Shown here in pieces: positions 36,252 to 44,981 of a DNA stretch of 64,000 nucleotides. Position numbers and translations under genes: made by a program. Numbering within the stretch: position 1 is the stretch's first letter; every line of letters begins with the position of its first letter. The notes under the pieces were generated by a model. It was not told the DNA's origin. It was given only the letters and a program-made list of their open reading frames with translations, and made no database searches. Origin of the DNA: Clostridia bacterium. GTDB lineage: Bacteria; Bacillota; Clostridia; Oscillospirales; Butyricicoccaceae. Where the stretch lies: contig JAFQUM010000004.1 in NCBI GenBank assembly GCA_017408485.1, positions 53,096-117,095 on the forward strand, in the 5' to 3' direction.

Positions 36252-38279
36252 CAGCAGTTTCCTGAAATACAAACCACCTGTATGGGGTTTATCTGCCTTT
36301 TCAGCTTTTACAAACCTTTCAATAACCCGTTTGGCATCAACGGCGCTTTCGCGGGTGAAGTAAAGCAGGTTATAGTCAATACCGCTTATCTCTTTGTCGG
36401 CAATATCAAGTTCAATACTGTTCAGCAGGGTGGAATAGCGTTTTTCACCACATTCTACGGGAAAAACCGTTCCCGTTCTGTCGGTAAGCGCACCCTTTTC
36501 ACCGCATTTTTCACAGCCTGAAAAAGCCTTGACGGGACAGTTGCGAAAATGCATAAGGGGCAATGAGCCGTAAGCCACCACACCGCGGGGAAGGCTTCCG
36601 CCCAGATCGCGTATCTTTGCCGCCGCAAGCTCAAAGGAAAGGGTCAGGCTGCAGAGTCCGTCCTTTTCATAATGGACAAGGCTCTCAGTATTAAGCACAT
36701 TCAATCCGAAGCCGCCGTGGATATCAAGTCCAAGCCTTTTGCCGAGGGCGATTCCGTAGATATTATTCGTCCAGACTGCCTTTAAGCCGAGGGCTTTATG
36801 TTCTTTAAGCCTTTGCTCTAAACGAGTCTCATCATCGGGGAAAAGCAGGGTGGGCAGCTGTGCCACAAGCTTTTCGCCGTATTTTTCTATGATGGAACCG
36901 CCTATCTCGCCAAGGGGCAGAATTATCTTTTCAAGATATTCCCCGCCTGCTACCTGACGGGCTTTATAAAATCTTGCCCAAAGGGCAGGACGCATTCTTT
37001 TAAGTGGGAATGCTCCCCTCTTTTCCCAAGCAAAGGGGTGTGCCTTATGCTCAGGCTTTTTCCCGCGAAGCTCAGAAAGCTTTTCCAGCCCCTCACGACG
37101 CAATGCGTTAAGAGAGGACGCGGAAAGCATCAATCCCTGCTCTATCTCTGCAGAAAACTCCTCAACAAAATAGGGTGTGCCGCCGCATTTTTCAAGGCTT
37201 TTGCGGGCTCCCTGCTCATCAAGGGGACGGTTTATTGCTTTTTCGGGGGTGGGCGCTTTGATATCCACATCATTTTTGCCGTCACTGATGCTCAGCACTC
37301 CCCCGTCTGCATTCAAGTCAAAATGCATATTTACGGGAATAATAGGATTTTCGTTTTTATATGTTTCGGCGAGGCTTTTCAGCACATTATCCGCCGCGGT
37401 GACATCGTCACGGGTGCGATAGCCGAACATACTTTTGTCCCGCTTACCCATAAGATACCCATCGGTAAAACCGCTGCGTGAAAATACCGCTTCAAGTGTT
37501 TTCAGATCATAAGGCTTGCCCTCAAGGGCATTTTTGCAAGCGGTAACCGCCGCCGCAACATATTCGGGGCGCTTCATTCTGCCCTCTATCTTTAGGGTGG
37601 TGACCCCCGCATTTATCATCTCGCGCAAATGGGAAATCAGCGACATATCCTTAAGTGACAGCACGTGATCACCCCCGCCGCAATGCCAATCAAGTCGGCA
37701 GGGCTGGGCGCAAAGACCGCGGTTTCCCGATCTGCCGCCAAGCATTGCGGAAAGATAACAGCCGCCCGAAAGACTCATACAATGAGCGCCGTGGACAAAG
37801 GCCTCTGCTTTAAGGGGAGTGGCGGCACATATCTTTTCCATTTCGGCAAGTGAAAGCTCGCGGGCAAGGACTATACTGTGAAAGCCGCAGCTTTCAAGAT
37901 ATTTTGCTCCGTCCACATTATGCACTGCCGTTTGGGTGGAGGCATAGCGCTCAATGGTTGGATATTTTTCTCTGAAAAGCCTGAGGGTCGCCATATCCTG
38001 AATGATGACCGCATCTGCTCCCGCGGCGGCAATATAGTCCGCCTCCCGCTCAAGCTCCTCACGCTCGGAATCTGTAATAACAGTATTTACCGTCACATAG
38101 ACCCTAACTCCGCGCTGATGGCAGTATTTTACCGCCTCAGCAAGATCAAGCGCGTCAAAATTGGCGGCATTTCGACGGGCATTAAAGCCCTTGCCGCCCA
38201 AATATACCGCATCGGCGCCGCAACGGACTGCGGCGAGCAGCTGCTCTTGTGCGCCAACGGGCGCCATTATTTCTGCCAT
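36249..38279 (-). CDS. U32 family peptidase with DUF3656
   Basis: 676 aa. N-terminal U32 barrel (EIMAPVGAQEQLLAAVRCGADAVYLGG-type start) with the GRSGNRGLCAQPCRLDW motif and KDMSLISHL; C-terminal DUF3656 region. Relatives act in tRNA/rRNA hydroxylation (TrhP, RlhA) more than proteolysis, so an RNA-modification role is possible. GGAGGTG precedes the ATG. It is 15 bp after the ABC exporter gene. Its stop codon lies in a repeat element arm. Confidence 0.9.
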   Translation of the reverse strand: MAEIMAPVGAQEQLLAAVRCGADAVYLGGKGFNARRNAANFDALDLAEAVKYCHQRGVRVYVTVNTVITDSEREELEREADYIAAAGADAVIIQDMATLRLFREKYPTIERYASTQTAVHNVDGAKYLESCGFHSIVLARELSLAEMEKICAATPLKAEAFVHGAHCMSLSGGCYLSAMLGGRSGNRGLCAQPCRLDWHCGGGDHVLSLKDMSLISHLREMINAGVTTLKIEGRMKRPEYVAAAVTACKNALEGKPYDLKTLEAVFSRSGFTDGYLMGKRDKSMFGYRTRDDVTAADNVLKSLAETYKNENPIIPVNMHFDLNADGGVLSISDGKNDVDIKAPTPEKAINRPLDEQGARKSLEKCGGTPYFVEEFSAEIEQGLMLSASSLNALRREGLEKLSELRGKKPEHKAHPFAWEKRGAFPLKRMRPALWARFYKARQVAGGEYLEKIILPLGEIGGSIIEKYGEKLVAQLPTLLFPDDETRLEQRLKEHKALGLKAVWTNNIYGIALGKRLGLDIHGGFGLNVLNTESLVHYEKDGLCSLTLSFELAAAKIRDLGGSLPRGVVAYGSLPLMHFRNCPVKAFSGCEKCGEKGALTDRTGTVFPVECGEKRYSTLLNSIELDIADKEISGIDYNLLYFTRESAVDAKRVIERFVKAEKADKPHTGGLYFRKLL

Positions 38280-38294
38280 TGCGGCACCTCCTTT

Positions 38295-39920
38295 TTATTT
38301 GACCTTGGTCAGCTTGCCTTTTTCAAGATAGTATTCACTGCCGCACAGCTCTCTTGCGGCAGATTTGTGGGAGATCATAACCACCGTCTTGCCCAAGTCC
38401 TTAAGTGCGGCAAGCATCTGCTTTTCTGTTTCATCATCAAGGGCGGAAGTCGCCTCATCAAGAAGCAAAACGGGCGCTCCGTAATAGACCGCGCGGGCAA
38501 CCGCTATGCGTTGCGCCTGACCCTCTGAAAGGGCACAGCCCTCCTCGCCTATCTGTGTGTTGACACCCTCGGGAAGTCGGGCAACAAACTCTTCGGCACG
38601 GCTGACCTTCAGTGCGGCGGCAAGCTTTTCACTATCAAGCGCCGCGCCAAAGCAGACATTTTCCGCAACAGTGCCGGAAAAAAGCATATTTCCCTGAGGC
38701 ACATAGGCAAAAAGTCGGCGGGTGGCGGCGGATACATCCCTTGTTCCGTCAATTTTTATCTCGCCCTCATAGTCATAAAGGCCCAAAAGCAACATAAACA
38801 GAGTGCTCTTTCCCTGGCCCGTCGCGCCGCTTAAAAGGGTGAAATCTCCCTTTTCTATATGGCATGATGCGCCCTCAAGCACCTTTTCTCTGCCGTAATT
38901 AAATGTGACATTGTCTATATTTATTTCCTTTTCAAAGCTGACTTGCTCATCGGGACGATGCTCACCGGTCTCCTCAAGCTGCATAAGCCGCTCTGCCGAG
39001 GCAATGGCTGAATAATAGGCAGGCATAATTCCTGAAAGAGAGGAAAATGGCTGCTGCACCTGACCTATAAGCTGTAGCAACGCGGTAAGAGTACCCACCG
39101 TCATAGCACTGTCGGGCTGACCGAGTCTTATTGCGGCATAGATCATTGCCGCAACATAGGCGGCGCGGAAGAAGAAAATAAATCCCGTACCCGTAAGTAT
39201 GCTAAGCATTGCCCTCTCCATTTTGGCTTTGAAATGCTCATTTTGAGCGCTGAGCGCACTGTCTGCACGCTTGGATTGGGCATTATATGCCTTAATAACA
39301 CTGAGGCGGTCAAGGCTTTCGCCCAGCTCTGCGCGGACCTTGCCCTCTTTTTCCTGCATATTTTTATGAAGCGCCTTTATTTTGGGTCGCATAATGCGGC
39401 TTGCACCGAAAAGCAGTACACCTACCGCGGCAAAAACAAGAATGAGATATACATCAAATACCGCAAGAGTTATAAAAATGGCGACAAGGCGGGTGGCTAT
39501 TGCCACAGTGTTGGGGATTATGGTTACCACTCCGCTTGCAATCACATGAACATCGGAGAAGAGTCGGTTTATCAACTCACCGCTGTGATAGACGGAGATA
39601 TCCTTATATGAAGCGCTCATTATAGAACGAAATACCCGATTTTTTATGGACACATCTATCTTGCCCGAGACCCGCTCGGAGAGGGTGCCGCAGATGTATC
39701 TCATTGCCACCTGCACAAACACCAAGGCGATCATAATTATCATTCGAGGCAGCGCCGCTTTGATACCCGAGGACAGGGCAACATCTAAAAACCCCTTGGT
39801 GGACAGCGCAAAAAGCACAAGGCTCAACGAATGAAGAGCATTGCACAGACACAAGGCAAGGATCGAGCCTTTTTGTTGGGCTATTCGGTTTTTGATCCAA
39901 TCGAGAGCGGTGTTTTTCAT
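38295..39920 (-). CDS. ABC exporter, fused membrane and ATPase domains
   Basis: 541 aa. Six N-terminal helices (~15-300) and a nucleotide-binding domain with Walker A GATGQGKST (~363), signature LSEGQAQR (~460), Walker B VLLLDEATSALDD (~480) and H-loop ISHKS. Works as homodimer or heterodimer; no partner exporter is adjacent. Substrate unknown. AGAGGTAATT precedes the ATG. Probably cotranscribed with the U32 gene. Confidence 0.92.
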   Translation of the reverse strand: MKNTALDWIKNRIAQQKGSILALCLCNALHSLSLVLFALSTKGFLDVALSSGIKAALPRMIIMIALVFVQVAMRYICGTLSERVSGKIDVSIKNRVFRSIMSASYKDISVYHSGELINRLFSDVHVIASGVVTIIPNTVAIATRLVAIFITLAVFDVYLILVFAAVGVLLFGASRIMRPKIKALHKNMQEKEGKVRAELGESLDRLSVIKAYNAQSKRADSALSAQNEHFKAKMERAMLSILTGTGFIFFFRAAYVAAMIYAAIRLGQPDSAMTVGTLTALLQLIGQVQQPFSSLSGIMPAYYSAIASAERLMQLEETGEHRPDEQVSFEKEINIDNVTFNYGREKVLEGASCHIEKGDFTLLSGATGQGKSTLFMLLLGLYDYEGEIKIDGTRDVSAATRRLFAYVPQGNMLFSGTVAENVCFGAALDSEKLAAALKVSRAEEFVARLPEGVNTQIGEEGCALSEGQAQRIAVARAVYYGAPVLLLDEATSALDDETEKQMLAALKDLGKTVVMISHKSAARELCGSEYYLEKGKLTKVK

Positions 39921-40132
39921 AATTACCTCTTCAGATTAATATATTAAAACATAATTATACAGAATAAGCATAACACACCGCGGAAAATATGTCAAAGCAA
40001 TGCTACTGTGCTTTGGGTAAGAGAGCAGCAAAAAGTACTGTCAGGGTGGTTTTGAGCAACAAATGCCCTTGCTTTATTACCTTTTTTATAGTATTATAAT
40101 TACAAGGCAGAGTGTTTTTTGGAGGTGAGGGC

Positions 40133-40798
40133 GTGATCTTTACAGTTGCAGATCTGGCGGTCAAGGCAGAGAATCCACTTCCTTATCTGCTCAGGACACA
40201 CCGCGATTATCTCACTCCCGATGCCCAGCCTCAGCTGACTGTTACGCTGACCGAGACCAAGCCTATTGAACAAAGCATCGAGCTGCTTAGGGCGGTATCA
40301 AATGAGCTTATCAAGAAGGACACCTTTCTTCTCCATTGCTCGGCTCTCAGCTACGAGGGAAAAGCCATCCTCTTTGCCGCTCACTCAGGTGTAGGAAAAA
40401 GCACCCACGCAAGAATGTGGCGGGAAGAGTTTGGGGATAAGGTCACTATGGTCAACGATGATAAGCCGTTTTTGCGGTTTGAGGGTGACACCCTCTGTGT
40501 TTTCGGCTCTCCTTGGGACGGAAAGCATCATCTCAGCACCAACACAAAGGTTCCCGTAGCGGCATTATGCTTTATTTTCCGCGGCGAGGAGAATCGCATT
40601 TCACCTATGAGCGCCGCCGATGCGCTGAATATTATTTTTGATCAGGTACCCCGCACATCCGACCCCGAATATATGAGCAGACTTCTTGCTCTGTTAGATA
40701 AAATGCTTACACGCTTGCCGCTGTATTCACTTTTTTGCAGACCGGATCACGAGGCGGCAAGGGTTGCGCTCAAAGGTATAATAGGAGACGAGTTATGA
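40133..40798 (+). CDS. HPr kinase/phosphorylase-like protein
   Basis: 221 aa with Walker A AAHSGVGKSTHARMW (~85-100), then MVNDDKPFLR (acidic metal residues) and GSPWDGKHHLS. It resembles the HPrK-related proteins that accompany PqqD-like proteins, not the true HPr kinase. The start is GTG at 40133, 7 bp after GGAGG (40121). Overlaps the PqqD gene by 4 bp (ATGA). Presumably phosphorylates a small protein or peptide; target unknown. Confidence 0.82.
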   Translation: MIFTVADLAVKAENPLPYLLRTHRDYLTPDAQPQLTVTLTETKPIEQSIELLRAVSNELIKKDTFLLHCSALSYEGKAILFAAHSGVGKSTHARMWREEFGDKVTMVNDDKPFLRFEGDTLCVFGSPWDGKHHLSTNTKVPVAALCFIFRGEENRISPMSAADALNIIFDQVPRTSDPEYMSRLLALLDKMLTRLPLYSLFCRPDHEAARVALKGIIGDEL

Positions 40799-41058
40799 AA
40801 CTGAAAGACGGATTTATTCTTCGCACTGTTGCCGACACACATATCGTTGTTGCGGTAGGAAAAAACAGTGAAAGCTTTAACAAAATGATCAAACTCAACG
40901 ACAGCGCCGCATTTTTGTGGCGCAGACTCAGCTGTGATATAACCGCTGAGGATCTGGCTAATGAGCTGGTTGCCGAGTACGGCATTTCTATGGATGTTGC
41001 TCTGTCCGATGTGGAAAGCTTTGTTTCTGTTTTGAAGGCGGCTGATCTGCTTGTCTGA
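40795..41058 (+). CDS. PqqD family protein
   Basis: 87-aa winged-helix peptide-chaperone fold (RiPP recognition element type). KLNDSAAFLWRRLS and the YGISMDVALSDVESFVSVLKAADLL tail are typical. Start at 40795 overlaps the kinase gene; AGGAGACG precedes. Overlaps the peptidase gene by 8 bp. In RiPP systems PqqD proteins hold a leader peptide, but no precursor gene or radical SAM enzyme was found next to it. Confidence 0.87.
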   Translation: MKLKDGFILRTVADTHIVVAVGKNSESFNKMIKLNDSAAFLWRRLSCDITAEDLANELVAEYGISMDVALSDVESFVSVLKAADLLV

Positions 41059-41488
41059 GAGAGTAGAGCTTTCTGAGCTTCTCCCCTTGATGGAGGAAGT
41101 TCTTTCCTCAGGTGGTGAGTTTACCTTTATCCCCGGAGGAAACAGTATGCGTCCCATGCTTTACGGCAGGCGGGATCAGGTGACCATCGTAAAACCTCAG
41201 GGCAGACTGAAAAAATATGATCTTCCCCTTTTCCGTAGACCCGACGGGGCATTTGTTCTCCATCGCGTTGTAAAGGTGCTGCCCGACAGTTACGTCACAC
41301 GAGGAGACTGTACCGTCACTTTTGAGAGGGATATAACCGATTCTCAGATAGTGGGCGTGGTGAAAAGCTTTGTCAGAAAGGGTAAGGCTTATTCTGTAAA
41401 CAGTAAAAAATATCGCATTTATTGCGCAATTTGGACCGCTTTTCCCATTTTTCGACGCTTTATTATGCACTTCGGTACCCGAACATAG
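41051..41488 (+). CDS. S24/S26 family signal-peptidase-like protein
   Basis: 145 aa, start TTG at 41051 inside the end of the PqqD gene. IPGGNSMRPMLYGRRDQV holds the catalytic Ser (~31); LHRVVKVLPDSYVTRGDC holds His (~71) where bacterial enzymes have Lys, so it is of the ER/SipW Ser-His type. No clear N-terminal membrane helix; a hydrophobic C-terminal stretch is present. Probably processes a protein tied to the kinase-PqqD pair. Confidence 0.8.
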   Translation: MSERVELSELLPLMEEVLSSGGEFTFIPGGNSMRPMLYGRRDQVTIVKPQGRLKKYDLPLFRRPDGAFVLHRVVKVLPDSYVTRGDCTVTFERDITDSQIVGVVKSFVRKGKAYSVNSKKYRIYCAIWTAFPIFRRFIMHFGTRT

Positions 41489-41490
41489 TA

Positions 41491-41519
41491 TTGATTTACG
41501 ATCAAAACCATGATATAAT
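41491..41519 (+). promoter_or_regulatory. Promoter of the exopolysaccharide control operon
   Basis: TTGATT, 17-bp spacer, TATAAT. The -10 lies inside the terminator-like hairpin 41503-41547. Confidence 0.7.
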
Positions 41520-41547
41520 ACATATGTGTATTGTGTCGTGGTTTTTT
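41503..41547 (+). terminator. Terminator/attenuator hairpin before wzz-like gene
   Basis: AAAACCATGATATAATACAT pairs (several G-U) with ATGTGTATTGTGTCGTGGTT, then TTTTTTATT. Terminates the kinase-PqqD-peptidase unit while the next promoter sits in its 5' arm. Confidence 0.65.
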
Positions 41548-41581
41548 ATTATAGATTTTTGCCATTTGGGAGGTATTTGAT

Positions 41582-42289
41582 TTGAACACTGAGATCACCT
41601 TGAAGGATCTACTGGACCTGTTTATACGCAGACTTAAGTGGATCGCCATAATCACTGCTTTTGCAGTTATCGCATCGGTCTTTATAACACTTGTGCTGAT
41701 AACCCCAAAATACACCACCACCACCTCGCTGGTAGCTACCAGCTTCACTGACCGCGATAATACCAATGTTTCGTATAACGAGTTGGTGGCTTCAAACTAC
41801 CTTGTTCCCACCTATATTGAGGTTCTCAAGAGCGACGCTGTTCTCAATAAGGTTGCCGAAGAGCTTGGTGAGGAGTATTCTTCAAGCAAGATCCGCTCAA
41901 TGATCACCGCTGAGGGTGTTGGAGAAACTCAGGTAATAAAGGTTTCTGTTGAGCATACCGATCCTCAGGTTGCGATGGATATTGCAAATACCATTGCTGA
42001 TATTGCTCCCGATGTTATCGTAGAAAAAGCTAAGGCAGGTGCTGTTGAGGTCATCGACTATGCATTGCTTCCCACTTCTCCCTCTTCTCCCAACCTGATA
42101 GTTAACGTTATAATCGGATTTTTGCTGGGTATAATACTCAGTTATGCAGGTTTCTTTATTTATGAGGCTCTTGACACCGTCGTTCGTGACGAGGATATGC
42201 TGGTCAAAACCTTTGATATTCCCCTTCTCGGCACAGTTCCTCCCCTTGATGAAATATCCAACTCTTCTTACGGAGGTGCCGCAAAATGA
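41582..42289 (+). CDS. Wzz-like polysaccharide chain-length regulator / BY-kinase activator
   Basis: 235 aa, two membrane helices (~20-42 and ~175-195) around an extracytoplasmic domain: the CpsC/YveK/CapA type. In Gram-positives it anchors and activates the CpsD kinase. TTG start at 41582, with GGGAGG before it. Overlaps the kinase gene by 4 bp. Confidence 0.9.
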   Translation: MNTEITLKDLLDLFIRRLKWIAIITAFAVIASVFITLVLITPKYTTTTSLVATSFTDRDNTNVSYNELVASNYLVPTYIEVLKSDAVLNKVAEELGEEYSSSKIRSMITAEGVGETQVIKVSVEHTDPQVAMDIANTIADIAPDVIVEKAKAGAVEVIDYALLPTSPSSPNLIVNVIIGFLLGIILSYAGFFIYEALDTVVRDEDMLVKTFDIPLLGTVPPLDEISNSSYGGAAK

Positions 42290-43074
42290 ACAAGACTTCC
42301 ATTACTAAAAGCTCTGTTTTTACCAAGAAATCCTTGAGGAAAATACTTAATGAGAAGAGTCCTTTCGGAGTCAAGGAAAGCTACGGTGCCATCCGCACCC
42401 AATTGATGTTCTCCAAAAACAACGAAAAATGCCCCGTCTTTGCCGTTACCAGTATGACTGCCGGCGACGGAAAGACCCTTAACTGTATCAATATTGCTGT
42501 AAGCTTTGCCCAACTTAATAAGCGCGTGCTTATTATCGACGCTGATATGCGCAACCCAACCATTCACAAGATGTTCTCTCTTTCCTGCGGCAACGGACTT
42601 TCCGAGATTCTGGCAGGCTTTTCCGATTCAATCAATTTTAAATCCACCAATGTGGAAAATCTGACGGTCCTCACCGCAGGCGAATTGCCTCCCAACCCCG
42701 CGGAACTTCTTAATTCCGAACAGTTTGACAAGCTTCTCAAGCTGGTGCGCGAGCATTTTGACTATGTGTTTATTGATACTCCTCCTGTAGGACTTGTCAT
42801 TGATGCAACCATTCTCGCACAGAAGGTTACCGGCTTTGTTATGGTTGTTCGTCCCGGTCACACTGATCTTCGCGACCTGAAAGGCGGCGTTGATTCTCTC
42901 CAAAACCTGGGCGCTCATATTTCCGGCTTTGTCTGCAATGATTCCGACGGTAAACTCCGCAAGCGCTCCGGCGCTTACGGCGACAAGTACTACAAGAAAT
43001 ACAGCTATTACAACTATGGTAACCGTTATCAATACGGTGCAGAACGCAACATTGAAAAGAATAACGAAAAATGA
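42286..43074 (+). CDS. CpsD/CapB-type bacterial tyrosine kinase
   Basis: 262 aa. Walker A TSMTAGDGKTLN (~57-67), Walker A' VLIIDADMRNP (~80-90), Walker B YVFIDTPP (~163-170), and a C-terminal Tyr cluster (YGDKYYKKYSYYNYGNRYQYG region), the autophosphorylation tail. Controls exopolysaccharide polymerisation with the Wzz-like partner. Overlaps both neighbours by 4 bp. Confidence 0.94.
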   Translation: MNKTSITKSSVFTKKSLRKILNEKSPFGVKESYGAIRTQLMFSKNNEKCPVFAVTSMTAGDGKTLNCINIAVSFAQLNKRVLIIDADMRNPTIHKMFSLSCGNGLSEILAGFSDSINFKSTNVENLTVLTAGELPPNPAELLNSEQFDKLLKLVREHFDYVFIDTPPVGLVIDATILAQKVTGFVMVVRPGHTDLRDLKGGVDSLQNLGAHISGFVCNDSDGKLRKRSGAYGDKYYKKYSYYNYGNRYQYGAERNIEKNNEK

Positions 43075-43748
43075 TAATTGATTTTCATGCACATATTCAG
43101 CCGGGGGCGGATCACGGTTGCAAAAACCTTGATATGTCTCATAATCAGCTCCTACTCGCTTCTCAGTCAGAGGTAGAGGTTGTTGTGTCTGTTTCCCATT
43201 TTTACCCCCTTAAAGAAGAGCTTGAAAGCTATCTGCAGCGGCAGACAAAAGCCAAAGCAGAGCTTCTCTCCTTGTGCGAAAGCAACCCCAAATTGCCCAA
43301 GGTAATGATAGGTACCGAGGTCACCCTCTGCTCGGGCCTGGATAAAATGGATGGATTGGAAAGGTTGTGTATTGAAGGAACAAACTGCATCCTGATCGAA
43401 ATGCCCTTTACAAAGTGGGACAACAAGCTGATCGAGACCTTGGATAGTATAAAGTATGAGCTTGATCTCAACCCTATTCTTGCCCACGTCGACCGCTATG
43501 ACCCCAAGGAGATAGAAGCGCTTTTTTCTCTCGATATCCCCGGTCAGATCAATTTTTACTCACTTTTACCGCTATTCGGCAGAAAAAGGCTGTTGAACTG
43601 GATAAATGGCGGGCATATTTCTGCTATAGGCAGTGACATTCACGATCTCGAGCCCGGCTACAAGGGCTTTGACAAAGCTCTTAAGATAATAGGAAAAGAA
43701 AATATTTCTGCAATTATGGAAAAAAGCGGAAGGCTTTTAAATCTTTAA
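43071..43748 (+). CDS. CpsB/CapC-type PHP-fold tyrosine phosphatase
   Basis: 225 aa. Metal-binding IIDFHAHIQPGADHGCK at the start, later LAHVDRYD and SDIHD. Dephosphorylates the CpsD-type kinase. No glycosyltransferase or polymerase genes follow, so the polysaccharide genes it controls lie elsewhere. Confidence 0.92.
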   Translation: MIIDFHAHIQPGADHGCKNLDMSHNQLLLASQSEVEVVVSVSHFYPLKEELESYLQRQTKAKAELLSLCESNPKLPKVMIGTEVTLCSGLDKMDGLERLCIEGTNCILIEMPFTKWDNKLIETLDSIKYELDLNPILAHVDRYDPKEIEALFSLDIPGQINFYSLLPLFGRKRLLNWINGGHISAIGSDIHDLEPGYKGFDKALKIIGKENISAIMEKSGRLLNL

Positions 43749-43767
43749 AAGGTAAGGAAAATGAAGT

Positions 43768-44241
43768 ATGAACGAAACCCTGCTCCATTGTCTGATGACC
43801 TTTGGCATTTCAATGGTCCCTGTAATTGAATTGCGCGGAGCAATTCCATATGGTCTCGCATTTGGTTTGCCGCTTCCTTTGGTGTTGATTGTCAGCGTAT
43901 TGGGAAATATGGTTCCTGTTCCGTTTATTGCTTTATTTATACGGAAAATTTTTGCGTGGATGAGAAAAACAAGTCGACGGCTTGACGATATAATAACCAA
44001 ACTTGAAGAGCGCGCTCATAAAAAGGCTAAAACAGTTCAAAAATATAAGCTATTAGGTTTATATATTCTCGTCGCCATTCCTCTGCCCGGAACGGGCGCG
44101 TGGACCGGCTCTTTGGTTGGCGCATTGTTAGATATAAGACTTAAACATCTTCTTCCCACCGTATTTGCAGGTGTACTGACCGCCGGAATAGTAATGTGCC
44201 TTATAAGCTATGGCGCCAGCGCACTGTTCAGCTTTGTTTAA
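43768..44241 (+). CDS. Small multidrug export protein family (COG2426)
   Basis: 157-aa membrane protein with four helices. VIELRGAIPYGLAFG and LVAIPLPGTGAWTGSL are the family signatures. The 'multidrug' name is historical and the true substrate is unknown. 19 bp after the phosphatase gene, so likely in the same transcript. Confidence 0.85.
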   Translation: MNETLLHCLMTFGISMVPVIELRGAIPYGLAFGLPLPLVLIVSVLGNMVPVPFIALFIRKIFAWMRKTSRRLDDIITKLEERAHKKAKTVQKYKLLGLYILVAIPLPGTGAWTGSLVGALLDIRLKHLLPTVFAGVLTAGIVMCLISYGASALFSFV

Positions 44242-44273
44242 TTAATTGAACCTGTACATAAAATAATAAAATT

Positions 44274-44302
44274 AAAGCGATGACCTTTTGGGTCATCGCT
44301 TT
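44274..44302. terminator. Bidirectional terminator
   Basis: AAAGCGATGACC-ttttg-GGTCATCGCTTT between converging genes. Confidence 0.87.
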
Positions 44303-44304
44303 TC

Positions 44305-44760
44305 TTATTCAAACTTCTTATTGATGTAGTCCAGAACATCATAATACTGGTCTTCATCTGTAGCGGGTGCCGCAAAGATTGCCATATCGTACTCTTCCGC
44401 TATCGTGACTATTGCAACACATTTTCCTTTGCGGAAATCGGGCATTAGAACCAAATCAAATACGATACCATTCTTATCTGCGTCTTTGTTTGTTATTCCC
44501 CATATGCCATCTCTTATCTCTGCTGTTGCATCAACCTTTTGAGTCTTCCCCTCCGCCGTGTATACCACTGTGCCTTCAAAGGTTTTACCCCTTTGTGTTC
44601 CGCAGATTTCAAGAGTTGCGGGGTGATATTCGTCTAATACGCCTCGGCTGATCATTCCCTCGAAGGTGTAGGACACATCCTTGGGCATAAAAAGGTAGAT
44701 CAACACTCCAATTATCGCTACTACCGTAATAATTGCGGCAATTATTATGCTTTTTTTCAT
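44305..44760 (-). CDS. Membrane-anchored protein of unknown function
   Basis: 151 aa. One N-terminal membrane helix (~4-24) then a ~125-residue beta-rich extracytoplasmic domain (GVLDEYHPATLEICGTQRGK; AAPATDEDQYYDVLDYINKKFE). No family recognised. AAAAGGAGAC precedes the ATG at 44760. Confidence 0.72.
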   Translation of the reverse strand: MKKSIIIAAIITVVAIIGVLIYLFMPKDVSYTFEGMISRGVLDEYHPATLEICGTQRGKTFEGTVVYTAEGKTQKVDATAEIRDGIWGITNKDADKNGIVFDLVLMPDFRKGKCVAIVTIAEEYDMAIFAAPATDEDQYYDVLDYINKKFE

Positions 44761-44804
44761 ATTGTCTCCTTTTTGCATAGTTGATTATGGTTAAAACCTC
44801 TTGA

Positions 44805-44875
44805 GAAATCTCTCCCCTTAACTTTCGGTAAAAGTGCAGATTTCGCGGTGAGTCGTCTCTCCTCTTAACCATGGT
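44805..44875 (-). repeat. Partial duplicate of 3'-end element flank
   Basis: CTTAACTTTCGGTAAAA...ATTTCGCGGTGAGTCG is followed by CTTAACCATGGTAAAA...ATTTCTCCGCAAGACG of copy 5, so the distal part of the element is imperfectly tandemly duplicated here. Confidence 0.55.
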
Positions 44876-44975
44876 AAAAATCAAATTTCTCCGCAAGACG
44901 AGCCAACGTGCCGCAGACAGTACTTTGTGTACGGCAAGGCGAGGCGGCGTGGTATTGCGAAGAAAGGTGATTTTT
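44876..44975 (-). repeat. 3'-end element, copy 5 (100 bp)
   Basis: End arms AAAAATCA/TGATTTTT. Internal GACGAGCCAAC, CCGCAGACAGTACTTTGTGT, GGCAAGGCGAGG and CGGCGTGGTATTGCG closely match the complement of copy 1. The element ends 7 bp after the purL stop codon, in sense with purL. Confidence 0.85.
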
Positions 44976-44981
44976 TAATTT

